64,000 nucleotides of DNA, taken from the NCBI GenBank assembly GCA_963920635.1, contig OY987302.1, forward strand, positions 46,689,500 through 46,753,499. The letters run 5' to 3'. The DNA is from Pseudeuparius sepicola. Its lineage: Eukaryota; Arthropoda; Insecta; Coleoptera; Anthribidae. The notes beneath the pieces were generated by a model. It was given only the letters and a program-made list of their open reading frames with translations, did no database searches and had not been told where the DNA came from. Positions within the stretch are counted from its first letter, which is position 1; every line of letters begins with the position of its first letter. The position numbers were made by a program, and so were the translations under genes. Below are positions 55,233-64,000 of this stretch, in pieces.

Positions 55233-56344
55233 CAGTGGCGGCGATAAGGATTCGCCCCTTCCCCCCCTCCAGCCAAATTTTGCATACATGTGAAATTTTG
55301 ACTAAGATTCTAAATTATAAGAAAAAAGCTCTGATATATAAGTTTTTCTACCTACCTGGGAAATGTTCTGTATTATAGCGAGTATTATAGTTCGTATTAT
55401 AGCATTAAGCTTCGGCTTAACAAAAACTGTCTAATGTCTCACATTTTATTTTATAAATGGGGCATTATTTAATATTACATAATGATATATTTATATTACA
55501 AAATATTTTCCAAAGAAAAAGGACTCCGCCACTCCGAATAATACAAATACCCTTATCTACTAATTGCCTTAAATATAAAAGCTTAAACCATTGCTAAAAT
55601 CTGTCTGGTGCTTAGTAAAAAAAAAACATCACATGACGTCGCAAAATTGATGTATTGGTTGTATATAAAAATTCAAAATTCCGCTATTTGTCCTAATAAT
55701 ACGGCAAAAATGGAGCTACCAACGCAGGGACGGACGGCATACTAAACCTCCTAATCTCAAAATGGCCCGTAACTTGAAATAAAAAATAAATCAAAAATTT
55801 TATTTTAAAAAAATAGCTCTTACTAGTGTTGAATTAAGTATATTAATTTCAGAAAAATTGATCTAAATAAAGTTAATTGACGCTATCTGCTACAAACACA
55901 CAACCGGGCAAAAGTCGTAAAAATTGGTCAAAACATGCAGGGAAGATAAAAAAACATGGCACATAATAGGTTAATACAAAAAATCACAAATCTTAATTCG
56001 CAGTGTACTAAAGTACTCAACAACAGAAGTGAATATTTTTCGTAATAATTACCTCTAGGTATACCAGTTTAAAAGAGAAACTAAAGGCACTTCAAATAAA
56101 CGCACACAATTTTACATTGATTTTTCGCGGTGTTTTAATAATTTCCTCACAATCTGCTAATTGCTTCCTGAAATAAAAATCTTCTAAGTCATTTGGTCTA
56201 CACCGATTTTGAGCCTAATAGCATTTAATAGCGTTAATATTTTGCAAAAATTAATATTAGTGGATAGATCAGTTTTTAGGGGCCCCATCCGGAGCTGCCC
56301 CCCCCCGCACGGCGGGCTCTGCGGGCGCCTTATCGCCACCATTG
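55233..56344. mobile_element. hAT-like element with perfect 8-bp duplication CAACTTTA
   Basis: The left end is CAGTGGCGGCGATAAGG; the right end is the inverse of CAATGGTGGCGATAAGG. CAACTTTA flanks both sides exactly (55225-55232, 56345-56352). Sub-terminal C-runs occur at both ends (inverted relative to each other). The 1.1-kb interior shows no transposase motif. Confidence 0.88.
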
Positions 56345-56673
56345 CAACTTTATCGCCCACGTGCGACTATCTTATGAATGTTTTATGTTTTGTGTGCCTT
56401 AATTTTGTAACCATGCTAACCAAAAGTTTGGAGAAAAGTCTGTAGCACAACCAGCCCATTTTCGCGATAACCTATGGTTAAACATTTTTAAAGAGTGGAG
56501 GTAATAACTATCAACAACTATAAGTTAAAACGTAGTATCTCGCGAAAAATATCCATTTATAATTTATTCCCATTCAAGAGTAGGTGAAAGCTATTCAATA
56601 ATAGTCTTTAAAAGTCTTTCCAGTTTTTCTATAATCTATTTCTTAAAAAAATTCTCATTCTCACGATACTTAC

Positions 56674-56985
56674 AGTCGTTGGGCAGCTCTTCTTGTGTGA
56701 GATATGGAAGAACAGCAAATCCTCTCCGGCGATGATGTACGACACGCCATAGCCGTCATCGGCCACTGGCCCAAAACCGCCACCAGCTGATATGCACTTG
56801 GGGTGCTTCTTCAAGTCCATCAGTTTGGTCTGGCCGTGGGGTGTTTGAGATGTGGACAGTCGCCATGGCTCGCTTAGCACCCGCTTGAGGAATGGCGAGT
56901 CGACCTCGAGGTATTTGGAGACGACGTACAGACAGAAAAGGTGCCTGTCGATGCCCTTGCCGCACATACCATCCTGGTAGGCTCT
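56674..56985 (-). CDS. CPT1: Carnitine O-palmitoyltransferase 1, penultimate coding exon
   Basis: CPT1 sits in the outer mitochondrial membrane and transfers long-chain acyl groups from CoA to carnitine, the committed step for mitochondrial beta-oxidation. This 104-codon exon (acceptor TTGTTTCAG, donor ACT/GTAAGT, phase 0 at both ends) reads [30 protein letters not shown] and [20 protein letters not shown]. The S-T-S-Q-T-P and G-G-G-F-G-P blocks are signature carnitine acyltransferase motifs forming the carnitine and acyl pocket. These forms favour CPT1 over CPT2 or CrAT. The catalytic His lies in an exon outside the window. The Drosophila orthologue is withered. Confidence 0.96.
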
Positions 56986-57054
56986 CTGAAACAAACATTA
57001 ATTATAAGCGGAAGAAATAGTCCATACCTTGAAGTGGATGCCACCATTTTATAT

Positions 57055-57612
57055 AATAGTTATTTATGTACCAAGGCACTGAAGTTCAACTTTTTATGAC
57101 TCATGTGGAGTTTAGTTGCTGAGGCCTCTGGCCGAGGCAAATAAACCACATGAGTCATAAAAAGAACTTCAGTGCCGAGGTACATATTATATTTTTTTTT
57201 AAATCGGAAAAAAAAAAGTTTTATTAGCAAGAAAATAATCATAAGGGATCATGGGTTCATGAAGCAACTGCGCGCGGCATTGCTTGACTTTACCGATCGC
57301 TCTACCTAGGACAAGTATAATGACGTACGGCACCTTCTGACAGGAAAACCAAACTGCTGCTTCTTGTGCAGCCTATACAACAAATCTATTGATATTCAAA
57401 TTTACTAAAATATGTATACTGAAGGATTGCGCTTCTATAGAAAACAATTTCGCAATGTGTACGAACAGTTAAATGAGCCTTTATCAGCCGGGTTTTGAAT
57501 ATTTGGTCACTTTTGACGGGCGATTTCTCCGCGTCTGACGTTTGATGTTTACATCTCGCCAAGGCCTACTTATTGAAAAAGTCGTACAATAATGGGCTAC
57601 ATTATTGTACGA
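57055..57612. repeat. 0.56-kb duplicated repeat, copy 2
   Basis: Nearly identical to 50514-51067, same orientation, beginning 69 bp beyond the edge of the CPT1 exon at 56985. The few differences are substitutions and one- or few-base indels, such as a GAACA insertion near 57463. Confidence 0.85.
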
Positions 57613-58036
57613 CAACGTTTTCATGTAGGTGTACTTATTTTATAACTAAAAGAGTATTAGGTAGGAAGGAAAGTCTCCTTTTATACCAGTTCTTTCCTAT
57701 TTCTCCGACTAGTTTGTTTATTTAACGTTATCTAAATCGCTTTGCTTTTTTCTAGCTTTGTTGGCTTACCAAAATGTTTTGTTTTACTGCTGAAGATGAG
57801 CCCCCTAGGTGGGTTGAAATATATGTACAGTTTTTCCTGTTAATAAACTCTGTTTGTGGAGCTGAGACCCTTCGAAACATTAATTAGTAATTGACATACA
57901 GCATTTACTTTGTAGATATAGGTTGGTATGAGAGGATTCATTCAGTCCGGTTTTTAAAACTCCAATTTTTCTGAAACATCTCGAGGCCATTCCTAAAATG
58001 CCCAAGAATATTTCCAAAGTGCTCAAAATGCTCAAA

Positions 58037-59127
58037 TATACAGGGTGACCGTATTTCGAGTCTTTGAATGGGGATCTTGGTTATCTTAAGAGATACGAGG
58101 TCGGTTAAATTGGGGCAAAGTTGCGGAATTTGATGCCGAGTAACATGCTAAAAAAAAAATTTGGCTGGCCCTTCTCGTTTTGAAAATAATGCAAAAAAAA
58201 CGAAAATTGCCGTTTTCTTTTTTATTTTTTTAAACGAAAACGAATGGTGCTGGATATTTCTAAGTTAAATATTATTATGGCACTTTTTTACAAGGATTTT
58301 TTTCTCGCCTCCCCGGACAAAGATATGACGATCAACTTTTAATTTTCTTATGGGCGCCATATTGGATTTTTGCATTTTTGAAAAGAGGATTTTTTCTAGT
58401 TAAAATGATATGTCACACATTATGCTTTACTTTGGTTTTCTTGCCGTAATATCAAATTAATCGTTTTTTCATAGAGTGCCTTGGAAATGTAAGCCCCATA
58501 ATTTTTGACGTTTTTGCATAGAGTGCCTTGGAAACATAAGCCTAGTTACCCTAGTTACCCAAAGGCTTTGGAATATTGTTTAAGGGTTCAGTAAAAATTC
58601 AGCTAATGTTAAATTTAATGATTAAATAAATCATAAACGTATAACATATTAACACTAAAATAGTCAAAATGGAAACACAAAGAACAACAAAAACCTAGAC
58701 GAGTAGGCAATCCTATTTTACAATAAAATGTTCAATTTGTCCTCATATGTGCATAATGTGTGACATATCATTTTAACCATAAAAAATCCTCTTTTCAAAA
58801 ATGCAAAAATCCAATATGGCGCCCATAAGAAAAATAAAAGTTGATCGTCATATCTTTGTCCAGGGAGGCGAGAAAAAAAAATGCAAGATCATATTTAGAT
58901 TCCTTGTAAAAAAGTGCCTTAATAATGTTTAACTTAGAAATATCCAGCACCATTCGTTTTCGTTTAAAACAATAAAAACAAAAATGACAATTCTCAGTTT
59001 TTTCGCATTTTTTTTTCAAAACGAGAAGGGCCGCCCAATTTTTTTTTACCATGTTACTCGGCATCAAATTCCGCAACTTTGCCCCAATTTAACTGACCAA
59101 AGACTCGAAATACGGTCACCCTGTATA
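58037..59127. mobile_element. 1.09-kb foldback element, family E (TATACAGGGTGACCGTATTT)
   Basis: Left TATACAGGGTGACCGTATTT and the exact inverse at the right. The arms run several hundred bases (GGGCAAAGTTGCGGAATTTG and GGTGCTGGATATTTCTAAGT with inverses). TA lies at both edges. A duplicated CATAGAGTGCCTTGGAAA word lies near the centre. No coding frame is supported. Confidence 0.85.
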
Positions 59128-59168
59128 TACTTTTATGAGAATATTTCCATAAACATTGATAAGATTAT

Positions 59169-59548
59169 CTAAAGTCTATCCAAGTTACAAAGGCAGTGGA
59201 TCAAAACATTGGCCACCACGTGACCTATTCTCTTATTGGTCTGGCCGTCATAAAATGTCAAGTGTGGGAGCAGAATGCCGGGCCGGCTCTTCCCTCAGTC
59301 GAGTTTCCTGCATATTTTAGATCGGATCGCGAGCAGTATATTCTCTAAATTTATTTTGCTACTTAATTTAAGAAAATTTATAAACATCCACAAAAGGTAG
59401 AAACACAAATTTTATAACTTCTAAAAGAATTAGTTCAGAATTACAAGCCACTTGGAATCTCATATTAGTACGACCATGGTAATCGATCGCAAGGCGGTCA
59501 TGTGACTTTGTTTATATCAACTGCCGCTGTAACTTGGATAGACTTTAG
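59169..59548. mobile_element. 380-bp MITE with CTAAAGTCTATCCAAGTTAC ends
   Basis: CTAAAGTCTATCCAAGTTAC at the left is inverted at the right (GTAACTTGGATAGACTTTAG), extending to GGCAGTGGAT/AACTGCCGCT and CACGTGAC/GTCATGTGAC in weaker form. No target duplication was identified. Confidence 0.75.
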
Positions 59549-61065
59549 GCATCTAACAGAATTGTTTTTTGAGACTTTTTATATTTGGAAAATTAGAAAA
59601 AAAAATATATCATTATTCATGAGAATATTTCCGTAAAAGAATATATTTTTGGAATAAGGAGAATGTAGGGAGTCATATGCAGACATTCGAAAGCTGAGAA
59701 AGTATATTTGTAAGTACACATTTTAGTGCCCAGAAGATGACAGGAGTCAAAACATTGACAGTTTGTCTTAAAAAAATCTTAATCGACAACTCCCATCCTT
59801 GTCTTAGTCATGGATATAAGATGAATATTGGTCATAATATATTCACAAGTCAGACAAGGGTGGGAGTAGTGATGTAGATATGAACATTCGTTGAACAGAG
59901 TGTACTTTATGTACACGTGCGGCCCTTGAAATCGTTCCAATACATGCGGACGCAAAGGAGTTCAACTGACAACATTGCAATTACCCCTCCCCTCTCTCGC
60001 GGTTTGAAAGCCAGCGATAATCTCAAAGGTGTAAGTGACGGCAAATCTAACATCTTATTTGCGACATTGCCTTACGTGACATTGCCAGTTACAGTGCAAA
60101 AAACAGTAAATTCGGCGCTGTTAGGTTGGCCTTAGATTGCCTGAATAATAGTGGAAAATCTTACAACCTTGCCCACGGATATTGGCGGCTTTTTTTGCAA
60201 AAGTCTTTCGACAACCTCGAATAGAGCAGTTCTAAAAATCGAAGGAGGTGGTAAATCTCTTAATTGAGTGAAATTCCCGATTCATGATTAACCACTCGAG
60301 AAACAGGATGGCTGTAGAATCAACGAAACCGACGGAAAATCCTCTGAAACCACTATTGGAAATTGCTTGTTTTTTTTTTCATTTCTCGATTTTTCGGGGG
60401 CCCGGGAAGCTTTAAAAATTGAAATAAATCTAAGATTTGTTTCGCGGAAAGAAGTGTAATAAACTAATGTAAAAAACCAATACGAGATTCTTCTATATTA
60501 ACACAATTATACTTAGATATTATACCTTATTTAACTAATACCACCTTGACAATAAAAGAAATCCGCGTAATTTCATGTTACGTGAATCTCAAAACCCCAA
60601 GGAACTGTGTAAAACATTAAATCCACTTATAAATTATTATAATGATAATGCAGCGATTTATTAACCTATTTTCGTTGACTGGCGTGTGAATACGTCAGTT
60701 AACGCAATTTTTGTTTTCTACGGGGAGGAGCGGGGTGGTACGAGGGAATGTAGGGGAAGTTATTGGCACAACGTTGCCGCACTTGCCCGAAATTCTTGTT
60801 TCTTGCCTAGTGGAACGATTTATGAGGCCGCGCGTGTACAAGTAAGTGTCTGTTTATTAGTGAGCGAGCTTTGTGAGTGAGAACCATAATATGAAGAGTC
60901 TAATAAAGCCTTGTTTATGTACAAATGCATTGCAAAATAGGTAAAACTTTATAAATTATAATGCATTTGTACATAAAATCTTGTATTTCATGTGTACATA
61001 AACAATTTTGACATTGACAATTAATAGGTATACTTCATAGTATGTAAAGTAATATTCTAAAGCAC

Positions 61066-61300
61066 AGACTAACGAGTAATACAGACAATTCCTTAGTGAC
61101 AACTGTCAAAAGGAGATAAATATTGTGCATTTTGTTTGATTTTATGTTAATCTACACTGCAAAAAGATTGCATTAGAACCCATTTTATATTTAAAATACT
61201 AGCTATTTTTCTATGAATTGAAATGGAGACTCGCTTATTTTTGACACATGTTCTTAAGGAGGCTTCTGTTGCAAAGTTATTTATTTTGTGTCTAAAGACT
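61066..61300. repeat. Second copy of the 47862-48100 repeat
   Basis: About 235 bp in the same orientation and order as 47862-48100, more diverged and with small deletions. The frame open in the other copy is broken here. Confidence 0.6.
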
Positions 61301-62529
61301 TTTCTTAAATCTAGTCACTAAATTTATGTCGGATATCCCTAGAATTTCCCAAGTTCCCTGGAGTGACAGGTGACGGCAGAGCCGTACTCAGAACATCTGA
61401 TGTTTTGTTAGAATATTGACATTATTTTGTTTTAATTTTTCCTAGAATATATTTCCCCTTTGTTCGAACTTGAACTTCGATGTTTTAGGTTAGGTTTACG
61501 CAGGGACTCTTTTAAAGGGTTCCTGGGTTTACGTCTGCATTTGTATTTGCGGTAAGGCGAATGCAAATTATTTGTTCATGAATTTTGTAACTTGTATTAT
61601 CGTGAATTTTAAGTAGAGATGAACAGGAAGTCTGAATGATTTGTAAAACAGCAGTTCATTTAATGTGTACAAATTCAAAATGTGTGTGGATTGTAGTGTG
61701 ACAATAAATATAGCAGTAGGCAGGTACTGCTGTAAAAAATGATAAGATCCATGAGCATTTATCCACAACACCACAATACAAATAATGTGAACAGTACCAT
61801 GGGAAATACTTTCATCACCTAAAATTGAGTTTCCTTGAATCTTCAAGCCGAGGTCAATAGTCGAAGTGATGAAGGAGTATAGTTAAGAAATTTAGAATCC
61901 ACCAGCAAGAAAAAAGAAATCGATTTGTTAGTTAAACTAAATAAATAATTCGCATGTAAAAATATAATAAAATCATATTTTAGGTTATCGAGAGAAAATT
62001 TGTATCCAGATGTTATGTAATTTAAGAGCAAAACTATGTTGATAATGTACAAGTTAATTAGTGCCAATATCAAGGGCATCCGTTGCTGTGAGGAGACATC
62101 GTATATCTCTACCACAAACAAAAGGTCGAAGCATCGTACCAACAAGGGTGCAAATATTTGTATTAAATAATCCTAGCATAACCACAGATAACAACTAAGA
62201 AAGGAATGACCTAAGATAACGATACCTATTTTATTTTTTGATAAGGCTAAGGATATATAATGGTTTGTATTTTGGGTTATTTTAATACTGTTGTCTATAA
62301 GTAACAAGGATTTTAGTTATCGTTAGTTATGTTTTATGTGTAAGATCAATAAAAAGATATTTTAGTGCCCATGATACAAGTATTTTGACGTGTTAGATAG
62401 CATTTCATTCAATAGATAAATGATAAATTCCATCTTAGGGTACAATACAAAATGTCAATTTAACCGATTTGATGTAACATACTTTTTTAACAGAATATTT
62501 TGCTGAAACAATATTGTCGTAGCTAACAA

Positions 62530-62715
62530 CAGATATTGCTTAGAAAGTTGGAGTGGTTGGGAGTGAGAGGCACAAGTCTGAATTGGTTTAAGAGCTAGAT
62601 ACTTAGAATAATGTCAGTAGTCCTGAAAGAGAAGTATTGTGTGGAGTTCCCCAGGGCTCAATTCTGGGTCCTACTTTATTTTTAGTTTATATTTATTGTG
62701 ATGATACAGTGGTGG
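62530..62715 (+). pseudogene. Non-LTR reverse transcriptase fragment
   Basis: The first frame reads LLRKLEWLGVRGTSLNWFKS then a stop, the next CGVPQGSILGPTLFLVYI followed closely by CDDTVV. These are RT motif B and the start of the catalytic motif of LINE polymerases. The loop between them is deleted, and the fragment ends where the inverted-repeat element at 62716 begins. Confidence 0.8.
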
Positions 62716-63602
62716 TAGAGCGAATTCAAATAGAGAAGTACAGGTACGTCATCAACCAGCCTGCGTGAATGTTTCTACCATAGGCGTATCAATTTTAGTC
62801 ATATTCTAAGTAGATACATAAAATGAATAAAAATAAATGTTAAATATGTTTGGCTGTAAAATTTGTTTTCAATGCTTATGGTATGGATGTTTTATTTGGA
62901 AGAAAATAAAGTGAGGTGTTACTAAAAAACATTTTTTGCTATGCTAATTTTATTCCAATACATTTATTATGCACTAAAAAAGTATATAAAAACTATGAAC
63001 ATTTTGTGTACACAAGCAACACATATAATATAATGTATTATAATGGTAATGGTTCTATTCCTGCGAGGTCGTCATCAAAATCTGATTGCCAGTCGTCTTC
63101 GTCAGATTCTCCCGTGTTCACTACAAATATAATAAACATTTGCAATAAGTTCCCTTGCTTGACTATGTAAAACCTTCCCTTTTATTCCTATTGCCTTCCC
63201 TGAAGACGATGTCAAAGGAGTAGCTGCCATTCCAAATAAAGCTTGTAAAAATCACCTTATTTTATAATCTTAATATGTATTCAAGAGTGTTGGCTAATGT
63301 TTACTTACGTCAGATTTAATTAACGCAAAATAGAGCTCTTAAAAGAACTGATTTTGACCACAGACACAATGAGCTACCAGCAATACACTATCACACATGA
63401 TGCACCAGGAAACAATGCCACTATCGCAATAAACTGCATCGAACGCACCTCTTCTTTTATAGTTTATGCACCCGTCGCATGACCGAGTACCCACCTATGC
63501 GGCCGACCCACCCCTTCGAAATGGACTCGCCCGGCAACCCGACGGAAATTCGTTCCCGGCGCAGGATGACGTACATGTACTTCTCTATTTGAATTCGCTC
63601 TA
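62716..63602. mobile_element. 0.89-kb element with TAGAGCGAATTC inverted ends
   Basis: TAGAGCGAATTCAAATAGAG and its inverse bound the unit, continuing to AGAAGTACA(G/T)GTACGTCATC, about 38 bp in all. On the minus strand at about 63462 is CTATAAAAG with a CAGTTTATT initiator-like word some 20 bp on, preceded by GC-rich sequence. This suggests an internal promoter. No target duplication or transposase was found. Confidence 0.65.
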
Positions 63603-63736
63603 TATGCTTCCTCTAATTTGGATAGCCTGAAAACTTATATAACTAATGATTTGCTCCAGATCAGCTGATCAACTAATTAATAATAACCAGTATTATGACA
63701 CCCTAAACATTATATAGAAATAATGTAGGTACCTAC

Positions 63737-64000
63737 CTGATGTGTTTCGCACGCTTTCTGCAACAACCTGACTCTATCTTCTAACGAAGTTTTCCCGTCT
63801 TCCATAGCTTTCACCCACTCTTCAGATTCTACTGTGCACGGTCTAACGGTCTCGGTCCGACCCTCTCTGTACAGCCTCGTCATTGTAGCCTCATATGTCA
63901 GGCAAAACTTGCCGGCGTCTCTGTAGTAAGCCAACTGAAGGGCCATCTGGATGTAAGCATCCGGACTGAGTCCGCAGACCTTCATGAATCCTTTGCCGTA
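63737..64000 (-). CDS. CPT1: Carnitine O-palmitoyltransferase 1, exon cut by the window edge
   Basis: On the minus strand the sequence enters at [20 protein letters not shown]. It continues [20 protein letters not shown] and the diagnostic [12 protein letters not shown], then a variable loop and CETHQ at a CAG/GTAGGT donor (phase 0), joining RAYQDG of the next exon. E-G-R-T-E-T-V-R lines the carnitine site in this family. The exon is open to the edge. The N-terminal membrane segments and the malonyl-CoA regulatory region lie outside the window. Confidence 0.95.

Larger units (their letters stand above)
47821..56673. other. CPT1: CPT1 last intron (8.85 kb)
   Basis: The intron contains only repeats: one of a pair of copies at 47862-48100, a repeat at 48780 split by an hAT-like element, an inverted relative at 52440-52913, a 554-bp duplicated repeat (50514-51067), foldbacks at 53078-53735 and 54065-54625 and an hAT-like element at 55233-56344. 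Between 51068 and 52440 there is AT-rich sequence in which nothing is recognised. Confidence 0.6.
56986..63736. other. CPT1: CPT1 intron (6.75 kb)
   Basis: Repeats fill part of it: the second 0.56-kb repeat copy, a foldback at 58037-59127, a MITE at 59169-59548, an RT fragment with an inverted-repeat element at 62530-63602, and the partner of the 47862 repeat at 61066-61300. A frame at 60686-60880 in a GC-richer patch ends near a CAA/GTAAGT donor-like site but has no recognisable motif. A hairpin (CTCCCATCCTTGTCT with AGACAAGGGTGGGAG) lies at about 59790-59870. The rest is AT-rich without support for genes. Confidence 0.6.

Noticed and set aside
56209..56445. 78-codon frame in a GC-rich patch as a gene
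   Set aside because: It spans the right terminus and target duplication of the hAT-like element ending at 56344, so it is a chance frame.
60686..60880. 64-codon frame with donor-like end as a first exon
   Set aside because: No motif, no continuing exon found, and the start context is unremarkable; noted only as a GC-richer patch in the CPT1 intron.

Overview
The window is animal nuclear DNA, most probably insect. It is AT-rich, its genes are split by GT-AG introns of 4-13 kb, and the introns are packed with foldback elements, hAT-like elements, a Dong/R4-type retrotransposon and a tRNA-bearing satellite. The order cannot be fixed from sequence alone.

Two conserved host genes lie tail to tail. 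On the plus strand, five exons (5852-6004, 18554-18707, 32185-32582, 39514-40288, 44146-45411) encode about 914 residues of EDEM3, an ER mannosidase-like protein with a GH47 domain, a PA domain and a C-terminal ADEL. Its first exon or exons lie before the window. The 3' UTR runs to about 46.5 kb. On the minus strand, three exons (63737-64000, 56674-56985, 47728-47820) encode the C-terminal part of carnitine O-palmitoyltransferase 1, which continues past the right edge. All five EDEM3 joins and both CPT1 joins keep frame. The two proteins act in unrelated processes (ER glycoprotein quality control; mitochondrial fatty-acid import).

EDEM3 intron 1 (6.0-18.6 kb) holds the most unusual locus. A 6.7-kb array of about 384-bp units (17 direct tRNA-like modules plus one head-to-head inverted one, anticodon-loop AGC) sits inside a decayed minus-strand non-LTR retrotransposon. 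The retrotransposon resumes on the other side of the array, and the array is bordered by a 12-bp near-perfect direct duplication. Intron 2 (18.7-32.2 kb) holds an hAT-like element, a 1.5-kb foldback with a transposase remnant, and a 6-kb region with inverted ends that contains a Dong/R4-like element seated in a TAA microsatellite. Intron 3 holds a second copy of the 1.5-kb foldback, a SINE-like unit, an RT fragment and another hAT-like element. The CPT1 introns hold two more hAT-like elements, a duplicated 0.56-kb repeat and several foldbacks.

A recurring theme is elements that end in TATACAGGGTG but have unrelated interiors. Two of them keep a broken DDE transposase core, which points to IS630/Tc1/mariner-type mobilisation. 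No prokaryotic genes, rRNA or CRISPR were seen. Exon calls rest on recalled family similarity plus splice signals and frame; no search was run.
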